Shown: positions 1 through 9,302, counted from the stretch's first letter. The stretch: DNA of 64,000 nucleotides from CAXQUZ01 sp942491145 (GCA_942491145.1 CALOBC010000025.1:62001-126000), one strand, 5' to 3'. The notes: generated by a model not told the origin, from the sequence alone. Program-made: numbers and translations.

Positions 1-764
1 TGGTGGCGGCGCTGCACCGAGCAGTCCCGCTCACCCAGGTGAAGCACATTGCCGTGCTGGTCGGCCATCACCTGCACTTCAACATGGCGAGCATCCGTCA
101 CCAGCCGCTCCAGCAGCAGCACAGGAGACCCAAACGCCGCGACCGCTTCTGCCCGCGCCGAGGCGATGGCGTCCGGCAGGTCATCCCAGACGTGGACCGC
201 CCGCATGCCCCGCCCGCCCCCGCCCGCACTCGCCTTCACCAACAACGGCAAGCCCACGGCGCGGGCCGCCAGCGCCAGCGCTTCATCATCCAGGTGCATG
301 CCATCGCCGTCCACGCCGTCGTCCCCGGGCACACACGGCACCCCGGCTGCGCGCATCCGCTGCTTCGCAGACGTCTTGTCGGCCATCGCCCGCATCGCAG
401 CCGGCGGAGGCCCGATCCACACCAGCCCGGCACCCTCCACTTGCTCGGCGAAGTCAGCATTCTCGGACAGAAAGCCATACCCTGGGTGCACCGCATCCGC
501 GCCCGCCCGGGCCGCCGCAGCGAGGATGCTCTCCGGGTTCAGGTAGCTCTCCGCCACCGCCGTCGGCCCGATGTGCACCGCAAGGTCCGCCAGCGCCACA
601 TGGGGCGCATCCACATCGGCGCCGCTGTGGACCGCCACTGTGCGGTAGCCCTGGGCCTTGCAGGTTCGCACAACACGCACCGCAATCTCACCGCGGTTGG
701 CCACGAGCACGGTCTCGAACGGGACGCCTTCGCCCGCACCACTCAACTGGGGGTCGGTTGCCAT
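1..764 (-). CDS. liuD: Acyl-CoA carboxylase biotin carboxylase subunit (partial)
   Basis: Only the N-terminal 254 codons lie in the window; the gene runs off the left edge. It would carry out ATP-dependent carboxylation of biotin for a methylcrotonyl-CoA or geranyl-CoA carboxylase. Seen: the N-terminal VLVANRGEIAVRV signature, the GYGFLSEN motif, the ATP-grasp glycine loop KASAGGGGRGM, and HLGERDCSVQRRH at the cut end. The ATG at 764 starts two bases after the stop of the enoyl-CoA hydratase, so it is the last visible gene of the tetR-liuB-liuC-liuD unit. A hydratase between the two carboxylase genes fits Liu (leucine) or Atu (acyclic terpene) clusters rather than propionyl-CoA carboxylase; which of the two cannot be decided here. 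The biotin-carrier domain is outside the window. Confidence 0.88.
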   Translation of the reverse strand, partial: MATDPQLSGAGEGVPFETVLVANRGEIAVRVVRTCKAQGYRTVAVHSGADVDAPHVALADLAVHIGPTAVAESYLNPESILAAAARAGADAVHPGYGFLSENADFAEQVEGAGLVWIGPPPAAMRAMADKTSAKQRMRAAGVPCVPGDDGVDGDGMHLDDEALALAARAVGLPLLVKASAGGGGRGMRAVHVWDDLPDAIASARAEAVAAFGSPVLLLERLVTDARHVEVQVMADQHGNVLHLGERDCSVQRRH

Positions 765-766
765 GC

Positions 767-1561
767 TCAAGACTCCGCCCAAGGGGGTGTGCTGCGGCTC
801 AGCATCGCCATCATGCCCGTCGCCGCTTCGGGCTTGCGGGCCAAAGTGGCAAACTCAAGAGCGGCATCGTCCAAGATGCCGTCCAGCTCCCGCGCGGCCA
901 CCCGGTTCATCAAGGCTTTGGTCGCGGCCACTGCGCCGGGCTCACACCGCCGAATCCGATCGAGAATGGCCTGCAACCGGCCACTCACGTCCTCCGCCGC
1001 GCACACCTCATGGACCAGTCCCAGCCGCAGGGCCTCGTCCGCACCCAGCGTCTGACCGGTGACCGCGAGTCGTCGGGCTTGGGACAACCCAAGGCGCCGC
1101 ACCAGGAACGGTGCAATCTGGGCGGGGGTGATGCCCAACGACGTCTCGGGCAGTCGAAATCGGGCGCCCTGGGCCGCCAGCGTCACGTCAGCCACACACG
1201 CCAACCCGAAGCCGCCGCCCATCACGCCCCCTTCACACACGGCCACCACTGCCGCCCGGCACCCGTCGACCCGCTGCAGCATCGTGCCAAAGCGCCGGTT
1301 CAGCCGCGCGATGGGGTCCCCGTGGGTGGCGTGTTCGCCGGCCGCCGCCTGCATGTCGGCCAGATCACCACCGCTGCAAAAGTGGCCACCCTCGCCACGC
1401 AGCACCACCGCGCGCACCGTCGGGTCCTGCTCCACCGTGCCGAACACGTCCATCAGGGCGTCCACCATCTCCAGGCTCATGGCGTTGCGCCGCTTGGGTC
1501 GGTTCAGGGTGGCGTGCAGCCAGCCCCCGTCCCGCTCCACGCGCACCGTTGCGCTGCTCAT
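767..1561 (-). CDS. liuC: Enoyl-CoA hydratase (methylglutaconyl-CoA hydratase-like)
   Basis: Crotonase-fold protein of 264 residues. Seen: LNRPKRRNAMS near residue 20, the oxyanion-hole segment GGHFCSGGDLADM near 60, the second oxyanion loop GGGFGLACVADVTLAA near 110, and the typical helical C-terminus. By context it hydrates 3-methylglutaconyl-CoA (leucine route) or the isohexenyl analogue (terpene route). I chose the ATG at 1561, preceded by GGAGG with good spacing, over the in-frame GTG at 1591. It lies 30 bases after the carboxyltransferase stop and 2 bases before the biotin carboxylase start, so all three are co-transcribed. The substrate is inferred from neighbours only. Confidence 0.87.
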   Translation of the reverse strand: MSSATVRVERDGGWLHATLNRPKRRNAMSLEMVDALMDVFGTVEQDPTVRAVVLRGEGGHFCSGGDLADMQAAAGEHATHGDPIARLNRRFGTMLQRVDGCRAAVVAVCEGGVMGGGFGLACVADVTLAAQGARFRLPETSLGITPAQIAPFLVRRLGLSQARRLAVTGQTLGADEALRLGLVHEVCAAEDVSGRLQAILDRIRRCEPGAVAATKALMNRVAARELDGILDDAALEFATLARKPEAATGMMAMLSRSTPPWAES

Positions 1562-1591
1562 CTTGCCCTCCAGGTCGATGTTGTGGAGCAC

Positions 1592-3211
1592 TCATCCACG
1601 GGCGACTCCAAAGCTGACGGGCGACAGCGTGCGCCGTCGGGACTCGGCACAGATGTCGAGACAGATGCCCACCACCCGCCGGGTGTCCCGGGGGTCGATC
1701 ACGCCGTCGTCCCACACCCGCGCCGTCGCAAACAAGGCCGTGCTCTGGCGGTCCAGCTTGCCCGCCAGATCGGCCGCCATGCCCTCCAGCACCTCTTCCA
1801 CGAGGGGCAGCCCCTTCCGCTCAAACTTGGCCCGCGTGATGATCTTCATCACCGTCGCCGCCTGTTGGCCCCCCATCACGGCCACCTTTGCCGTGGGCCA
1901 GGAGAACAGGAAGGCCGGGTCATAGGCCCGCCCGCACATCCCGTAGTTTCCGGCACCGTACGCCCCACCCAACACAATCGTGATCTTCGGCACGGTCGCC
2001 GTCGCAACGGCCTGAATCATCTTCGAGCCATGCTTCACAGCGCCGGCCTGCTCGGCTTCTTTGCCCACCATGTACCCGGTGGTGTTCATCAAGAACAGCA
2101 AGGGCAGGTCACTCTGTTGGCACAGCTGGATGAACTGGGCGGCCTTGACTGAGCCTTGGGGAAAGATGGGGCCATTATTGCCGAGAATGCCGACTGAGCG
2201 ACCATTCACACGAGCATGACCGCACACTGTCTCGGCACCAAAGCCCGCCTTGAACTCCAAGAAGTCCGAGCCGTCGACAATGCGCGCGATGACTTCCTTG
2301 ACGTCATAGGGCTCCCGCGCATCCGTGGGCACCGCGCCGGCGAGCTCATCGGGCGAGTGGCGGGGGGGACGGGCGGGAGAGACCGTCTCGGCGCCCAGCG
2401 TGCGGTTCCAGTCCAGCGACGCCAAGATCTCCCGCGCCAACAACACACCGTGGGCGTCGTCCTCGGCGATGTACTCGGCGGTACCGGCCACCGTCGCATG
2501 CATCTCGGCGCCGCCAAGCGCCAGCTCATCGGCATCTTCGCCCAGCGCCGCCTTGACCAGGGGTGGCCCCGCGAGGAACACCCGCGCCCGGTCGCGCACC
2601 ATCACCACATAGTCCGACAGCCCGGGCATGTAGGCCCCACCAGCGGTGGAAGAGCCGTGCACCACTGTGATCTGGGGAATCCCCGCCGCGCTGAGTCGGG
2701 CCATGTTGGCAAACACACGGCCACCATCCACGAACAGCTCACTCTGGTACAGCAAATTGGCGCCGCCGCTCTCCACAAGGGAAATCATGGGCAGCTTCTC
2801 GCGCAGGGCGATCTCCTGGGCCCGCAAGCTCTTGCGCAGCCCCATGGGTGTGATGGAGCCCCCCTTGATGGCTGACTCGTTCGCCACAACCATGCAGCGC
2901 ACCCCACACACCAGACCCACGCCGATAATGTTGCCGCCCCCCGACAACGTGCGGTTGCCGTCGTCATCGTGCATCGAGGTGCCCGCGAGGGTCGACAGCT
3001 CCAAGAACGGTGCGCCGGGATCCAGCAACCGCGCGACTCGCTCCCGGGGCATGAGCTGGCCCCGGGCCTCGAACCGTCCGCGGGCCCGCTCCGCGTGGCG
3101 AATGACGCCGGCTTCCAAATCACGAAAGCCCTCCACCAGCGCCAACATCTCGGTCCGCCGCCGCTGAAAGTCCGCGCCGTTTGGCACGACCATGCTCCGG
3201 ATCACCGTCAT
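1592..3211 (-). CDS. liuB: Acyl-CoA carboxylase carboxyltransferase (beta) subunit
   Basis: Complete 539-residue carboxyltransferase that moves the carboxyl group from biotin to an acyl-CoA in the cytoplasm. Seen: the N-terminal crotonase half with GGAYMPGLSDYVVMVRD, and the C-terminal half with GGAYGAGNYGMCGRAYDP, FLFSWP and VMGGQQAA, the pattern of methylcrotonyl-CoA carboxylase beta chains. Length is normal for that family. Its ATG overlaps the stop of tetR in ATGA (3208-3211), implying translational coupling to its presumed regulator. Assigned to leucine breakdown; geranyl-CoA carboxylase (AtuC) is the main alternative and is close in sequence. Confidence 0.9.
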   Translation of the reverse strand: MTVIRSMVVPNGADFQRRRTEMLALVEGFRDLEAGVIRHAERARGRFEARGQLMPRERVARLLDPGAPFLELSTLAGTSMHDDDGNRTLSGGGNIIGVGLVCGVRCMVVANESAIKGGSITPMGLRKSLRAQEIALREKLPMISLVESGGANLLYQSELFVDGGRVFANMARLSAAGIPQITVVHGSSTAGGAYMPGLSDYVVMVRDRARVFLAGPPLVKAALGEDADELALGGAEMHATVAGTAEYIAEDDAHGVLLAREILASLDWNRTLGAETVSPARPPRHSPDELAGAVPTDAREPYDVKEVIARIVDGSDFLEFKAGFGAETVCGHARVNGRSVGILGNNGPIFPQGSVKAAQFIQLCQQSDLPLLFLMNTTGYMVGKEAEQAGAVKHGSKMIQAVATATVPKITIVLGGAYGAGNYGMCGRAYDPAFLFSWPTAKVAVMGGQQAATVMKIITRAKFERKGLPLVEEVLEGMAADLAGKLDRQSTALFATARVWDDGVIDPRDTRRVVGICLDICAESRRRTLSPVSFGVARG

Positions 3212-3906
3212 GCATTGCTCCTGTCCGTGAGTGTGCCCAGCTCGGCCCGTGCTGCGGTCAACGCGTCCACGCGGTCTGGCGAGACGCCCATGCCCCGCAA
3301 GACAAAGCGCAAGCTATCGGCCACGACCTCGTCCAACGCGTCGGGCTCCACGCTCAACACATCGTAGAGGATGTTGTCGAACAAGGTGATCACAAACCCA
3401 GCGATGCGCATCGACGCCGGACCCGCGAAGACGCCTTGCTCCACGCCATCTTCGATAAACTTGGCAGCTGTATGCGCCAAGCGCGCCCGGCCCTCGCGCG
3501 CCGCCTTCAGCGTGTCTTCAGCGGACTCCGCCAACCGGAACACCCGCTCCAGCGCCAGGTTGCGCTGCACGGCCGCCGCCATGCCCACCACCACCCGAGC
3601 CAGCCGCTCGTCGGCCGGCACAGGCAAGCTCGCTGCGACCTTGAGGGTCATCGCATAGTCGCGAAAGACCTCTCGCCGCAGCTCCGCGAGCACTGCCTGT
3701 TTGTTGGGAAAGTAGAGGTAGAACGTGCCCTGGGCCACGCCCGCATCCCGCACGATGGCCGACACGGGGGTCTTCTTGTAGCCATCGGCGATGAACCGGG
3801 TTCGCGCCACTTGCAACAGATGGGCACGGCGAACTTCCCGAGCACCCACGGCAGCGCCGCCCGGCTCGGGGACTTGGGAATTCCGCGCTGACTGACTGTC
3901 AGTCAT
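3208..3906 (-). CDS. TetR-family regulator of the acyl-CoA carboxylase operon
   Basis: About 232 residues. The N-terminal helix-turn-helix spans roughly residues 25-75, with TPVSAIVRDAGVAQGTFYLYF and NKQAVLAEL typical of TetR proteins; the remainder is a divergent helical ligand domain. It is the first gene of the operon and overlaps liuB by ATGA. The chosen ATG (3904-3906) sits on a 17-bp palindrome, so either the mRNA is nearly leaderless and the protein represses at its own start, or translation begins slightly downstream, for example at the in-frame GTG near residue 20. No Shine-Dalgarno sequence is evident for the ATG. The inferred role is an acyl-CoA-responsive repressor of this operon and of the SDR gene at 9303. 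Confidence 0.85.
   Translation of the reverse strand: MTDSQSARNSQVPEPGGAAVGAREVRRAHLLQVARTRFIADGYKKTPVSAIVRDAGVAQGTFYLYFPNKQAVLAELRREVFRDYAMTLKVAASLPVPADERLARVVVGMAAAVQRNLALERVFRLAESAEDTLKAAREGRARLAHTAAKFIEDGVEQGVFAGPASMRIAGFVITLFDNILYDVLSVEPDALDEVVADSLRFVLRGMGVSPDRVDALTAARAELGTLTDRSNA
3889..3905. promoter_or_regulatory. Predicted TetR operator at the tetR start
   Basis: TGACTGACTGTCAGTCA is a 17-bp inverted repeat, perfect apart from the central base, overlapping the tetR start codon. Its exact reverse complement lies at 9254-9270 upstream of the SDR gene. Position and symmetry fit an autoregulatory operator; binding is inferred. Confidence 0.7.
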
Positions 3907-3984
3907 TTCTCCGGAATACCCCACGGCTGCGGCCCCCGTCAAGGGCAAGGCGCCGGTCGGGCCCCAAGGGGCTAAGCGGGGGCG

Positions 3985-5076
3985 ATGCGCGACCTGCAGC
4001 CCGTCTTCGACCACACCCTCGCGGGCACCGCCCGGGTCGACGTGGACCACCGCGTCCGCCGCCGCTTCCGCTGGATGGTGCTGCTGGAGCTCACGTTCGC
4101 GCTGCTCATCAGCATCTGCGCCTTGCCAGTGCTGGCCCTCGTGGTGGTGTTGGGCGGTGGCGGTGAGCTGCCCCTGCCCGATCTGGACGACCTGCGTCAG
4201 CGCGCCTGGATCCGGTACCGGGTGCTGCGGTGCACGGTGGTGGATGCCGCTGGCCAAGCTCAGGTCCACAGTGAGATCGAGATTCGCGACACACCGCACG
4301 CCGATGCCTTGATGGGCGCACTTTTCGCCCACTGTGACGCCGCGCGGGTGGTGTTGGTTGAGCGCCTGGCGGGCGGCCCCGTGACGACCGCTTGGTATGG
4401 CGGCCAGCCACTGGGGCAAGCGCCAGAGCGACTCGATGAGGCCCACGCCACGCGCACACTGGACCACGCTGGCACCACGCTCGACACCACCGCTGAGGGT
4501 CTTCGCCTCGTCCTGCCTGCCCCCCGCCCTGGCCGCATCGGCAGTGCCCTCGGCATGGTGTTGCTCGCCCCCCTCTCCGCTTGGACCGAGTCCGGCCGCA
4601 CCCGACTCGTGGACTTATGGGCCGGCGCACGGGGGCTGCCCCGCACCCTGGAGCTCGGGTTGGACAAAGACAGCGTGCGAGTTCGTCGGATCCGCGGTGA
4701 CGAGGTGCTCTTGGACGCACGGATCGACCGCAAGGCGCTGCGCGGGATGGGGTGGGGCCCGGTGCTCACCGACCCACCGTCATTGAGAGAGACGCCACCG
4801 CTGCTGCGCCTGCAGACCGCCGACAATGCCTTGTATGTCAATGTTCCCGGCGACCCAGCAACGGGGAGGGCCGCCCGAGATCTGTTGGTCATCGCGGCCC
4901 AGCGGCTCTGGCATCACCCCAGCGCAGGAACAGTCGCAGCACACTGCCCCTACTGCGCCACGCTCTACACCTTTGGTTGGGGCGTGACCTGCCCGTCCTG
5001 CGGCGCCCCGCCCACCGCATTGCACGGCTTGGCCCAGCCTTCTCCTCCCGCGCCTGCGCCCGTGCCTGCCCCCTGA
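3985..5076 (+). CDS. Membrane protein with C-terminal zinc ribbon, unknown function
   Basis: 363 residues, not recognised as a named family. Seen: a hydrophobic stretch near residues 29-58 forming one or two membrane passes, a long globular region without obvious catalytic motifs, then CPYC (near residue 315) and CPSC (near 330) forming a four-cysteine zinc ribbon, and a Pro/Ala-rich tail. The gene starts 79 bases from tetR and is divergent from it, so it may share that control region. The zinc ribbon is likely cytoplasmic. Function unknown. Confidence 0.75.
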   Translation: MRDLQPVFDHTLAGTARVDVDHRVRRRFRWMVLLELTFALLISICALPVLALVVVLGGGGELPLPDLDDLRQRAWIRYRVLRCTVVDAAGQAQVHSEIEIRDTPHADALMGALFAHCDAARVVLVERLAGGPVTTAWYGGQPLGQAPERLDEAHATRTLDHAGTTLDTTAEGLRLVLPAPRPGRIGSALGMVLLAPLSAWTESGRTRLVDLWAGARGLPRTLELGLDKDSVRVRRIRGDEVLLDARIDRKALRGMGWGPVLTDPPSLRETPPLLRLQTADNALYVNVPGDPATGRAARDLLVIAAQRLWHHPSAGTVAAHCPYCATLYTFGWGVTCPSCGAPPTALHGLAQPSPPAPAPVPAP

Positions 5077-5246
5077 GCGACCGGTGCGCCGTGCACACGG
5101 GTGCCCGAGCGATGGCCCACCGTTGGGCGTCAACGTTTGCAGAGACCGCAAAAAAAAGCGGAGAAAACCAAAGCAAAGCACCAGCGGGTGCGGACCATGC
5201 CCGATACTGACACCAATCAGCAGTGCGTTGACATCTGGGAGGCCCC

Positions 5247-7799
5247 GTGGCCAAAGCTCATCAGAAGGCCCAATCCACCCTCGATGCCCCGGCGCCGTCC
5301 GCGGAACAAGCCGGCCAGTCCCCCGGTGCCAGCAACGCAAGCCGCCAAGACCAGCTCCGCGACGCCACGGGGTTCAAGGGTGACCTGCCCGCATTCACGC
5401 GCCGCATGGAAACGGCCTTTGGGGGCTCCATCTCGGGCCTTCGCTTCGTGGGTGGGACCGAGGGCGCCCAAGGCGTCGACTCCCGCGGCGTGGCCACCAT
5501 CCAAGGCGACACGGTCTTCTTGGGTTCCGCCTTTGCTGAGCTGGCCGAAGGTGACCAAGAACACGTCATCGCGCACGAGATCGCCCACTGGTACCAGGGC
5601 AGCCTGATGACCGGCGGCAGCCCCGCGCTGGGTGCTGAAGAAGACGCCGACCGCTCTGCCGCGAGCGCCCTGTCCGGCGAAAAGACCACCCCCGAAGTCG
5701 GCGTCGCCTCCGGCAGCGCGCACAACTTCGATCTGGGTGAAGCCGCGGCGGGCCTGGGCGACCGCATCTCCAACGCATGGGACGAAGGCACCGACGCTGC
5801 CATGGAAGTGGCGCTGGAGAAGATCGCGTCGGCCGAGGCCTTGCTGGCGTTCATCGGCAAGTTCGGAGAAGCCGCCGCCAAGAAGGCCATCGACTTCCTT
5901 GCCGCCCACAAGGTGGAAGTCCTCGTCAGCTTCCTGACGCTCAACCCGGCGAGTGGGCTGGTCGTCTACATCATCCGCCAGCTCGACACTGACACCATCA
6001 AGGGCTGGCTCGAGTCCGCCCCCGCCCAGACCGCCGCCAAGGTCATCACCCTCGTCCTGACCGCCGGCGCTGTGCTCGTCATCACGCCCGCCATTCTGGC
6101 CATGGGTCCGCTGGCCATCCCAATCCTCAAGGAGCTCGCTGGCCCGACGTTTGCCATCCTGTGGCAGAACGCGCCCGATGACTTCAAGGACATGGCGGCC
6201 GACGCGGTGGTTGAGAACTGGCCGGTCGGCGTGGGCATCGACGTGGAGGGCCACCTGGGCGCCACCTTCGGCTACCCCATCTACCTGGGCATCGACGCCT
6301 TCCAGTGGATGAGCCACTACGAGCGCGGCGTCTTCCACCTCCAGCGGGGCGGCTTCCTCACCGAAGCTCTCGACACGGGTGTGGGGGCCGGCGGCTTCAT
6401 CGGCATCGGCAAAGACGAGAAGAATCCCGGCAAAGAAGGCGGCCTGGGCATCGGCGGCGAGGTCGGCGCCGAGGTCATGGCCGGGCTCAAGCAATATGTG
6501 AAGCAGGACTTCGCCTTTCCGGTGCGCGAAGACGAAGCCTTCGGCAGCTTCCTGATGACGGTTCTCCAAGCCGACATGAGCGCAAGCATGGGCATTGCGG
6601 GGCTGTTGTCGCCGACCATCAAAGAGATGGACCCCCTCGGCTACAACACCATGACCAAGTTTGAGATGAAGGTGTTCGCGGAGGGCAACGCCGCGGCCCA
6701 GGGTGGCGTGCGCACCCCCGGCGCGGGCACCAAAGAGGGCACCAACACCAACGACCAAGCCGACGGGCACGGCGACAACGGTGAACCCCAGGGCATCTGG
6801 AAGTGGCTGGAAGCCACCGCCGCCGGCCGAGTCGCCGCCGAAGCGGGCGTGGGCATCGAGGTCCGCAACACCGAGTTCCAGAAGGACGACCAGAACATCC
6901 GTCGTCCGGTCAAGATGGAGCTCGACCTGTACGGCGAAGCATCCGCCGCAGCCGCCATTGTGCATGGCATCCCGTTCCTGTCCCTGGCCTTGCCGCAAGT
7001 GCCCGAGTTCGACGCCGGGGTGGGCATCAAGGTCACTTGGAAGCTGAACCAACCCCTGGGCAGCGACACCCCCGCCGAGGTCGGCGAGCCGATGTGGAAG
7101 CTCTACGGCAAGAGCGGTGACCTCGACCGCTACAACGGCGCCGCCAGCGAGACCACCATCGGCATCGGCAACCTGACCGAAGAGACCTTCGCCAGCTGGG
7201 ACGCGTTCTTGGACAACATCCAGGGCGAGAGCCGCATCAAGCGCCGCTTTGCCCTCGGGGGGGGCATCGGCAAGCGCTTCTGGCGCATCGCGGACCGCCA
7301 GGGTGCCTTCACGAGCATGGTGCCGTCTGAGTACACCAAGTACGGCTTCCGGGTGGAGGGCACGCTGGACCTCGAGGCCAGCCTCGAAGCCGACGATGTC
7401 CGCTTCATCTTCAAAGAGATCGCGGACGGCTCAGACCGCTACTTGGACGGCGGCGACGGGGTCCAGACCCTCTACACCGACCTGCTGACCTTCTTCTCCA
7501 CGGGCAAGGGCCCCGCCGACGTGGTGGCCCACTTGGAGACCATCGCCGACTGCATCCTGATGGGCCTCGACAAGCTCCACTTCCACGGGCTCGCCGGGCT
7601 CTCGGTCGCAGCGGGTGCCAAGCTGGCCGCCGAAGCCAAGGTGCGGCTCGATGGGCGAGTGGGCGCCCAGATCACGCTCGACAAGAACTTGCTCGACTAT
7701 GTCGACGGCGAGCTCGATCTGGACGACGTCACCGACATCCTCAAGGGTGTGGGGGATGCCGCGAGCGACCTGCTCGAGATCGACGGTGACGAGGACTGA
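5247..7799 (+). CDS. DUF4157-domain protein, large, with HEIAH metalloprotease-like motif
   Basis: 850 residues. The N-terminal 130 residues match the DUF4157 pattern: METAFGGSISGLRF, then an exposed-residue segment, then HVIAHEIAHWYQG with a zincin-type HExxH (near residues 109-113). A hydrophobic segment around residues 265-300 may insert in or associate with membranes. The rest is Gly/Asp/Glu-rich with no catalytic motif I recognise. DUF4157 proteins are often linked to extracellular contractile injection systems or toxin processing, but no tail-sheath, baseplate or ATPase genes lie nearby. Translation starts at GTG 5247 after GGGAGG. The glycosyltransferase gene begins on the very next base after its stop, so the two are probably co-translated. 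Confidence 0.82.
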   Translation: MAKAHQKAQSTLDAPAPSAEQAGQSPGASNASRQDQLRDATGFKGDLPAFTRRMETAFGGSISGLRFVGGTEGAQGVDSRGVATIQGDTVFLGSAFAELAEGDQEHVIAHEIAHWYQGSLMTGGSPALGAEEDADRSAASALSGEKTTPEVGVASGSAHNFDLGEAAAGLGDRISNAWDEGTDAAMEVALEKIASAEALLAFIGKFGEAAAKKAIDFLAAHKVEVLVSFLTLNPASGLVVYIIRQLDTDTIKGWLESAPAQTAAKVITLVLTAGAVLVITPAILAMGPLAIPILKELAGPTFAILWQNAPDDFKDMAADAVVENWPVGVGIDVEGHLGATFGYPIYLGIDAFQWMSHYERGVFHLQRGGFLTEALDTGVGAGGFIGIGKDEKNPGKEGGLGIGGEVGAEVMAGLKQYVKQDFAFPVREDEAFGSFLMTVLQADMSASMGIAGLLSPTIKEMDPLGYNTMTKFEMKVFAEGNAAAQGGVRTPGAGTKEGTNTNDQADGHGDNGEPQGIWKWLEATAAGRVAAEAGVGIEVRNTEFQKDDQNIRRPVKMELDLYGEASAAAAIVHGIPFLSLALPQVPEFDAGVGIKVTWKLNQPLGSDTPAEVGEPMWKLYGKSGDLDRYNGAASETTIGIGNLTEETFASWDAFLDNIQGESRIKRRFALGGGIGKRFWRIADRQGAFTSMVPSEYTKYGFRVEGTLDLEASLEADDVRFIFKEIADGSDRYLDGGDGVQTLYTDLLTFFSTGKGPADVVAHLETIADCILMGLDKLHFHGLAGLSVAAGAKLAAEAKVRLDGRVGAQITLDKNLLDYVDGELDLDDVTDILKGVGDAASDLLEIDGDED

Positions 7800-8984
7800 G
7801 TGGCCACAGTTGCGCTGTTCTGCCTGTCCCGCAGCTTGGCCCACGCCAGCCGGGTGGTGGCTGTCGCACGGCGGCTCACCGCGGCGGGCCACACGTGTGT
7901 GCTCCATGGCGCTCCGGGCTGGCTGACCCATCCCGTGTTGCAGTGCGCGGGGGTCTCGGTCGTGGTCCACGACGAGCCCGACATGGACGATGTTCTTGCG
8001 CCTTCCCGGGGCAAGCGCCCCGGTGGCAACCCCGACCAGGTCCTCGCGCGGGCCCTCGCCGCTGACCGCACCGCGATCATCCAAAGCGGTTCATCAGTGG
8101 TCATTGTAGACAATCGTCGCAGCGCCGGGCTGGCGGCCGAAGCGCTGGGAATTCCCTGGCTCTCCCTCACTGGTGCCCTGTTGCTGGGCCCCCACTGCGC
8201 GCTGGCCCCGGCCGCCAACGACGTCGCACGGGTCTGTGGGCCAGTGCTCGGCATCGCCGCCGCCGACATGCGCCAGAGGGGGCGGCTGGCCAGCCTCGAA
8301 GACGCTGCACCGGTGGGCCCTCAAGCGGTGCCGCTCAGCCCGAGCCTTCGCCAGCTCATCGCCGACCACGGCGCCCGGCCACGCACCTGTGCCCACGAGC
8401 TGTGCATCGGCGACCACACGCTGGTGCTCGACAGCCACGCCTTGGTGCCCACCCAGAACCTGCCCCTTGGTGTGGACGTGGTCGGTCCCATCTTGGCCTC
8501 CGGTGGGCACCGCCCCGACCTGCCCGACGTCGCCGGTCCCAGCGTCTGGCTCACGGCGGGCGCAACGGGGGACGCTGACCTGGTGCCGGTGCTGAAGCGA
8601 CACTTGGAGCGCTGGGGGATCTCGGTCCTGCACTCCGGCGCTGGCGCGGCGAGCCCGCACTTGCTCGACCTCGACCACGTCCTCCCCCACGTCGATCTGG
8701 TCATCTGCCACGGCGGCTCGGCCACGGTGCACCACGCCGTCGCCCACGGTCGGCCGATCCTGGCGCTGCCCACCCACCTCGAACAAGCCATGATGGCGCT
8801 GGCGGTCGAGTCCATCGGTGCAGGACGGGCCCTCCCGGCCCCCATGGCGCGACTGGAGCCGGTCGCGGCCTTGGCCCTGGCCACCGCGATGTTGAGCAAT
8901 CCAACCGCCCACACGGCCCGCATCCCGATCGACCGGAACCGCCCGCTCGACGCCGCTCTACGCTGGGTCGACGCCCAGACCTGA
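7800..8984 (+). CDS. GT1-type glycosyltransferase (UGT/MGT-like)
   Basis: 394 residues with GT-B organisation. The N-terminus FCLSRSLAHASRVVAVARRL is the usual acceptor-side Rossmann start, and the C-terminal donor-site motif HVDLVICHGGSATVHHAVAHG (near 297-318) with the following ALPTHLEQ matches the nucleotide-sugar signature of the UDP-glucosyl/glucuronosyl family. It probably glycosylates a small molecule or lipid; acceptor and donor are not predictable. It starts with GTG immediately after the DUF4157 stop codon. Whether the two proteins share a pathway or only a transcript is unknown. Confidence 0.78.
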   Translation: MATVALFCLSRSLAHASRVVAVARRLTAAGHTCVLHGAPGWLTHPVLQCAGVSVVVHDEPDMDDVLAPSRGKRPGGNPDQVLARALAADRTAIIQSGSSVVIVDNRRSAGLAAEALGIPWLSLTGALLLGPHCALAPAANDVARVCGPVLGIAAADMRQRGRLASLEDAAPVGPQAVPLSPSLRQLIADHGARPRTCAHELCIGDHTLVLDSHALVPTQNLPLGVDVVGPILASGGHRPDLPDVAGPSVWLTAGATGDADLVPVLKRHLERWGISVLHSGAGAASPHLLDLDHVLPHVDLVICHGGSATVHHAVAHGRPILALPTHLEQAMMALAVESIGAGRALPAPMARLEPVAALALATAMLSNPTAHTARIPIDRNRPLDAALRWVDAQT

Positions 8985-9004
8985 GCCCCCTTCCCCGAGG
9001 CCCT

Positions 9005-9256
9005 ATGACACTCCGATTTGTGCTCGACGACGGCGTGACCACCCTCACCGTGTCCAACGGCCCACCCGCCCCCAGCTTGACCGTCGAAGGCCCGCCTGGC
9101 ACCGAGAAGGTCGTCACATACGGCATTCTTGAAGACAGCGCCTTCGTCTATGCCAACGGTGCCCGCATGCACTGGGACGACACCCACGCGTGGTGGACGG
9201 GCAAAGCGCTGATGGTCGGCGAGACCGCTGCCCGGGTGCACTCCCCATTGCACTGA
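9005..9256 (+). CDS. Small hypothetical protein (83 residues)
   Basis: Short acidic protein rich in beta-prone segments, ending in a Trp/Gly patch (HAWWTGKALMVGETAARVH). No signal peptide, cysteine cluster or known domain. GAGG lies just upstream of its ATG, 20 bases after the glycosyltransferase stop, consistent with one transcript. Its TGA is embedded in the 17-bp palindrome that precedes the SDR gene. Codon use is like its neighbours, so it is probably real. Confidence 0.6.
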   Translation: MTLRFVLDDGVTTLTVSNGPPAPSLTVEGPPGTEKVVTYGILEDSAFVYANGARMHWDDTHAWWTGKALMVGETAARVHSPLH

Positions 9257-9270
9257 CTGACAGTCAGTCA
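9254..9270. promoter_or_regulatory. Predicted TetR operator upstream of the SDR gene
   Basis: TGACTGACAGTCAGTCA, the exact reverse complement of the site at the tetR start (3889-3905). It ends 32 bases before the SDR start codon, a typical repressor position, and overlaps the stop codon of the preceding small gene. Confidence 0.7.
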
Positions 9271-9302
9271 TAGTCTGGTCCCCCCAAACCAGGAGGGCGC
9301 CG

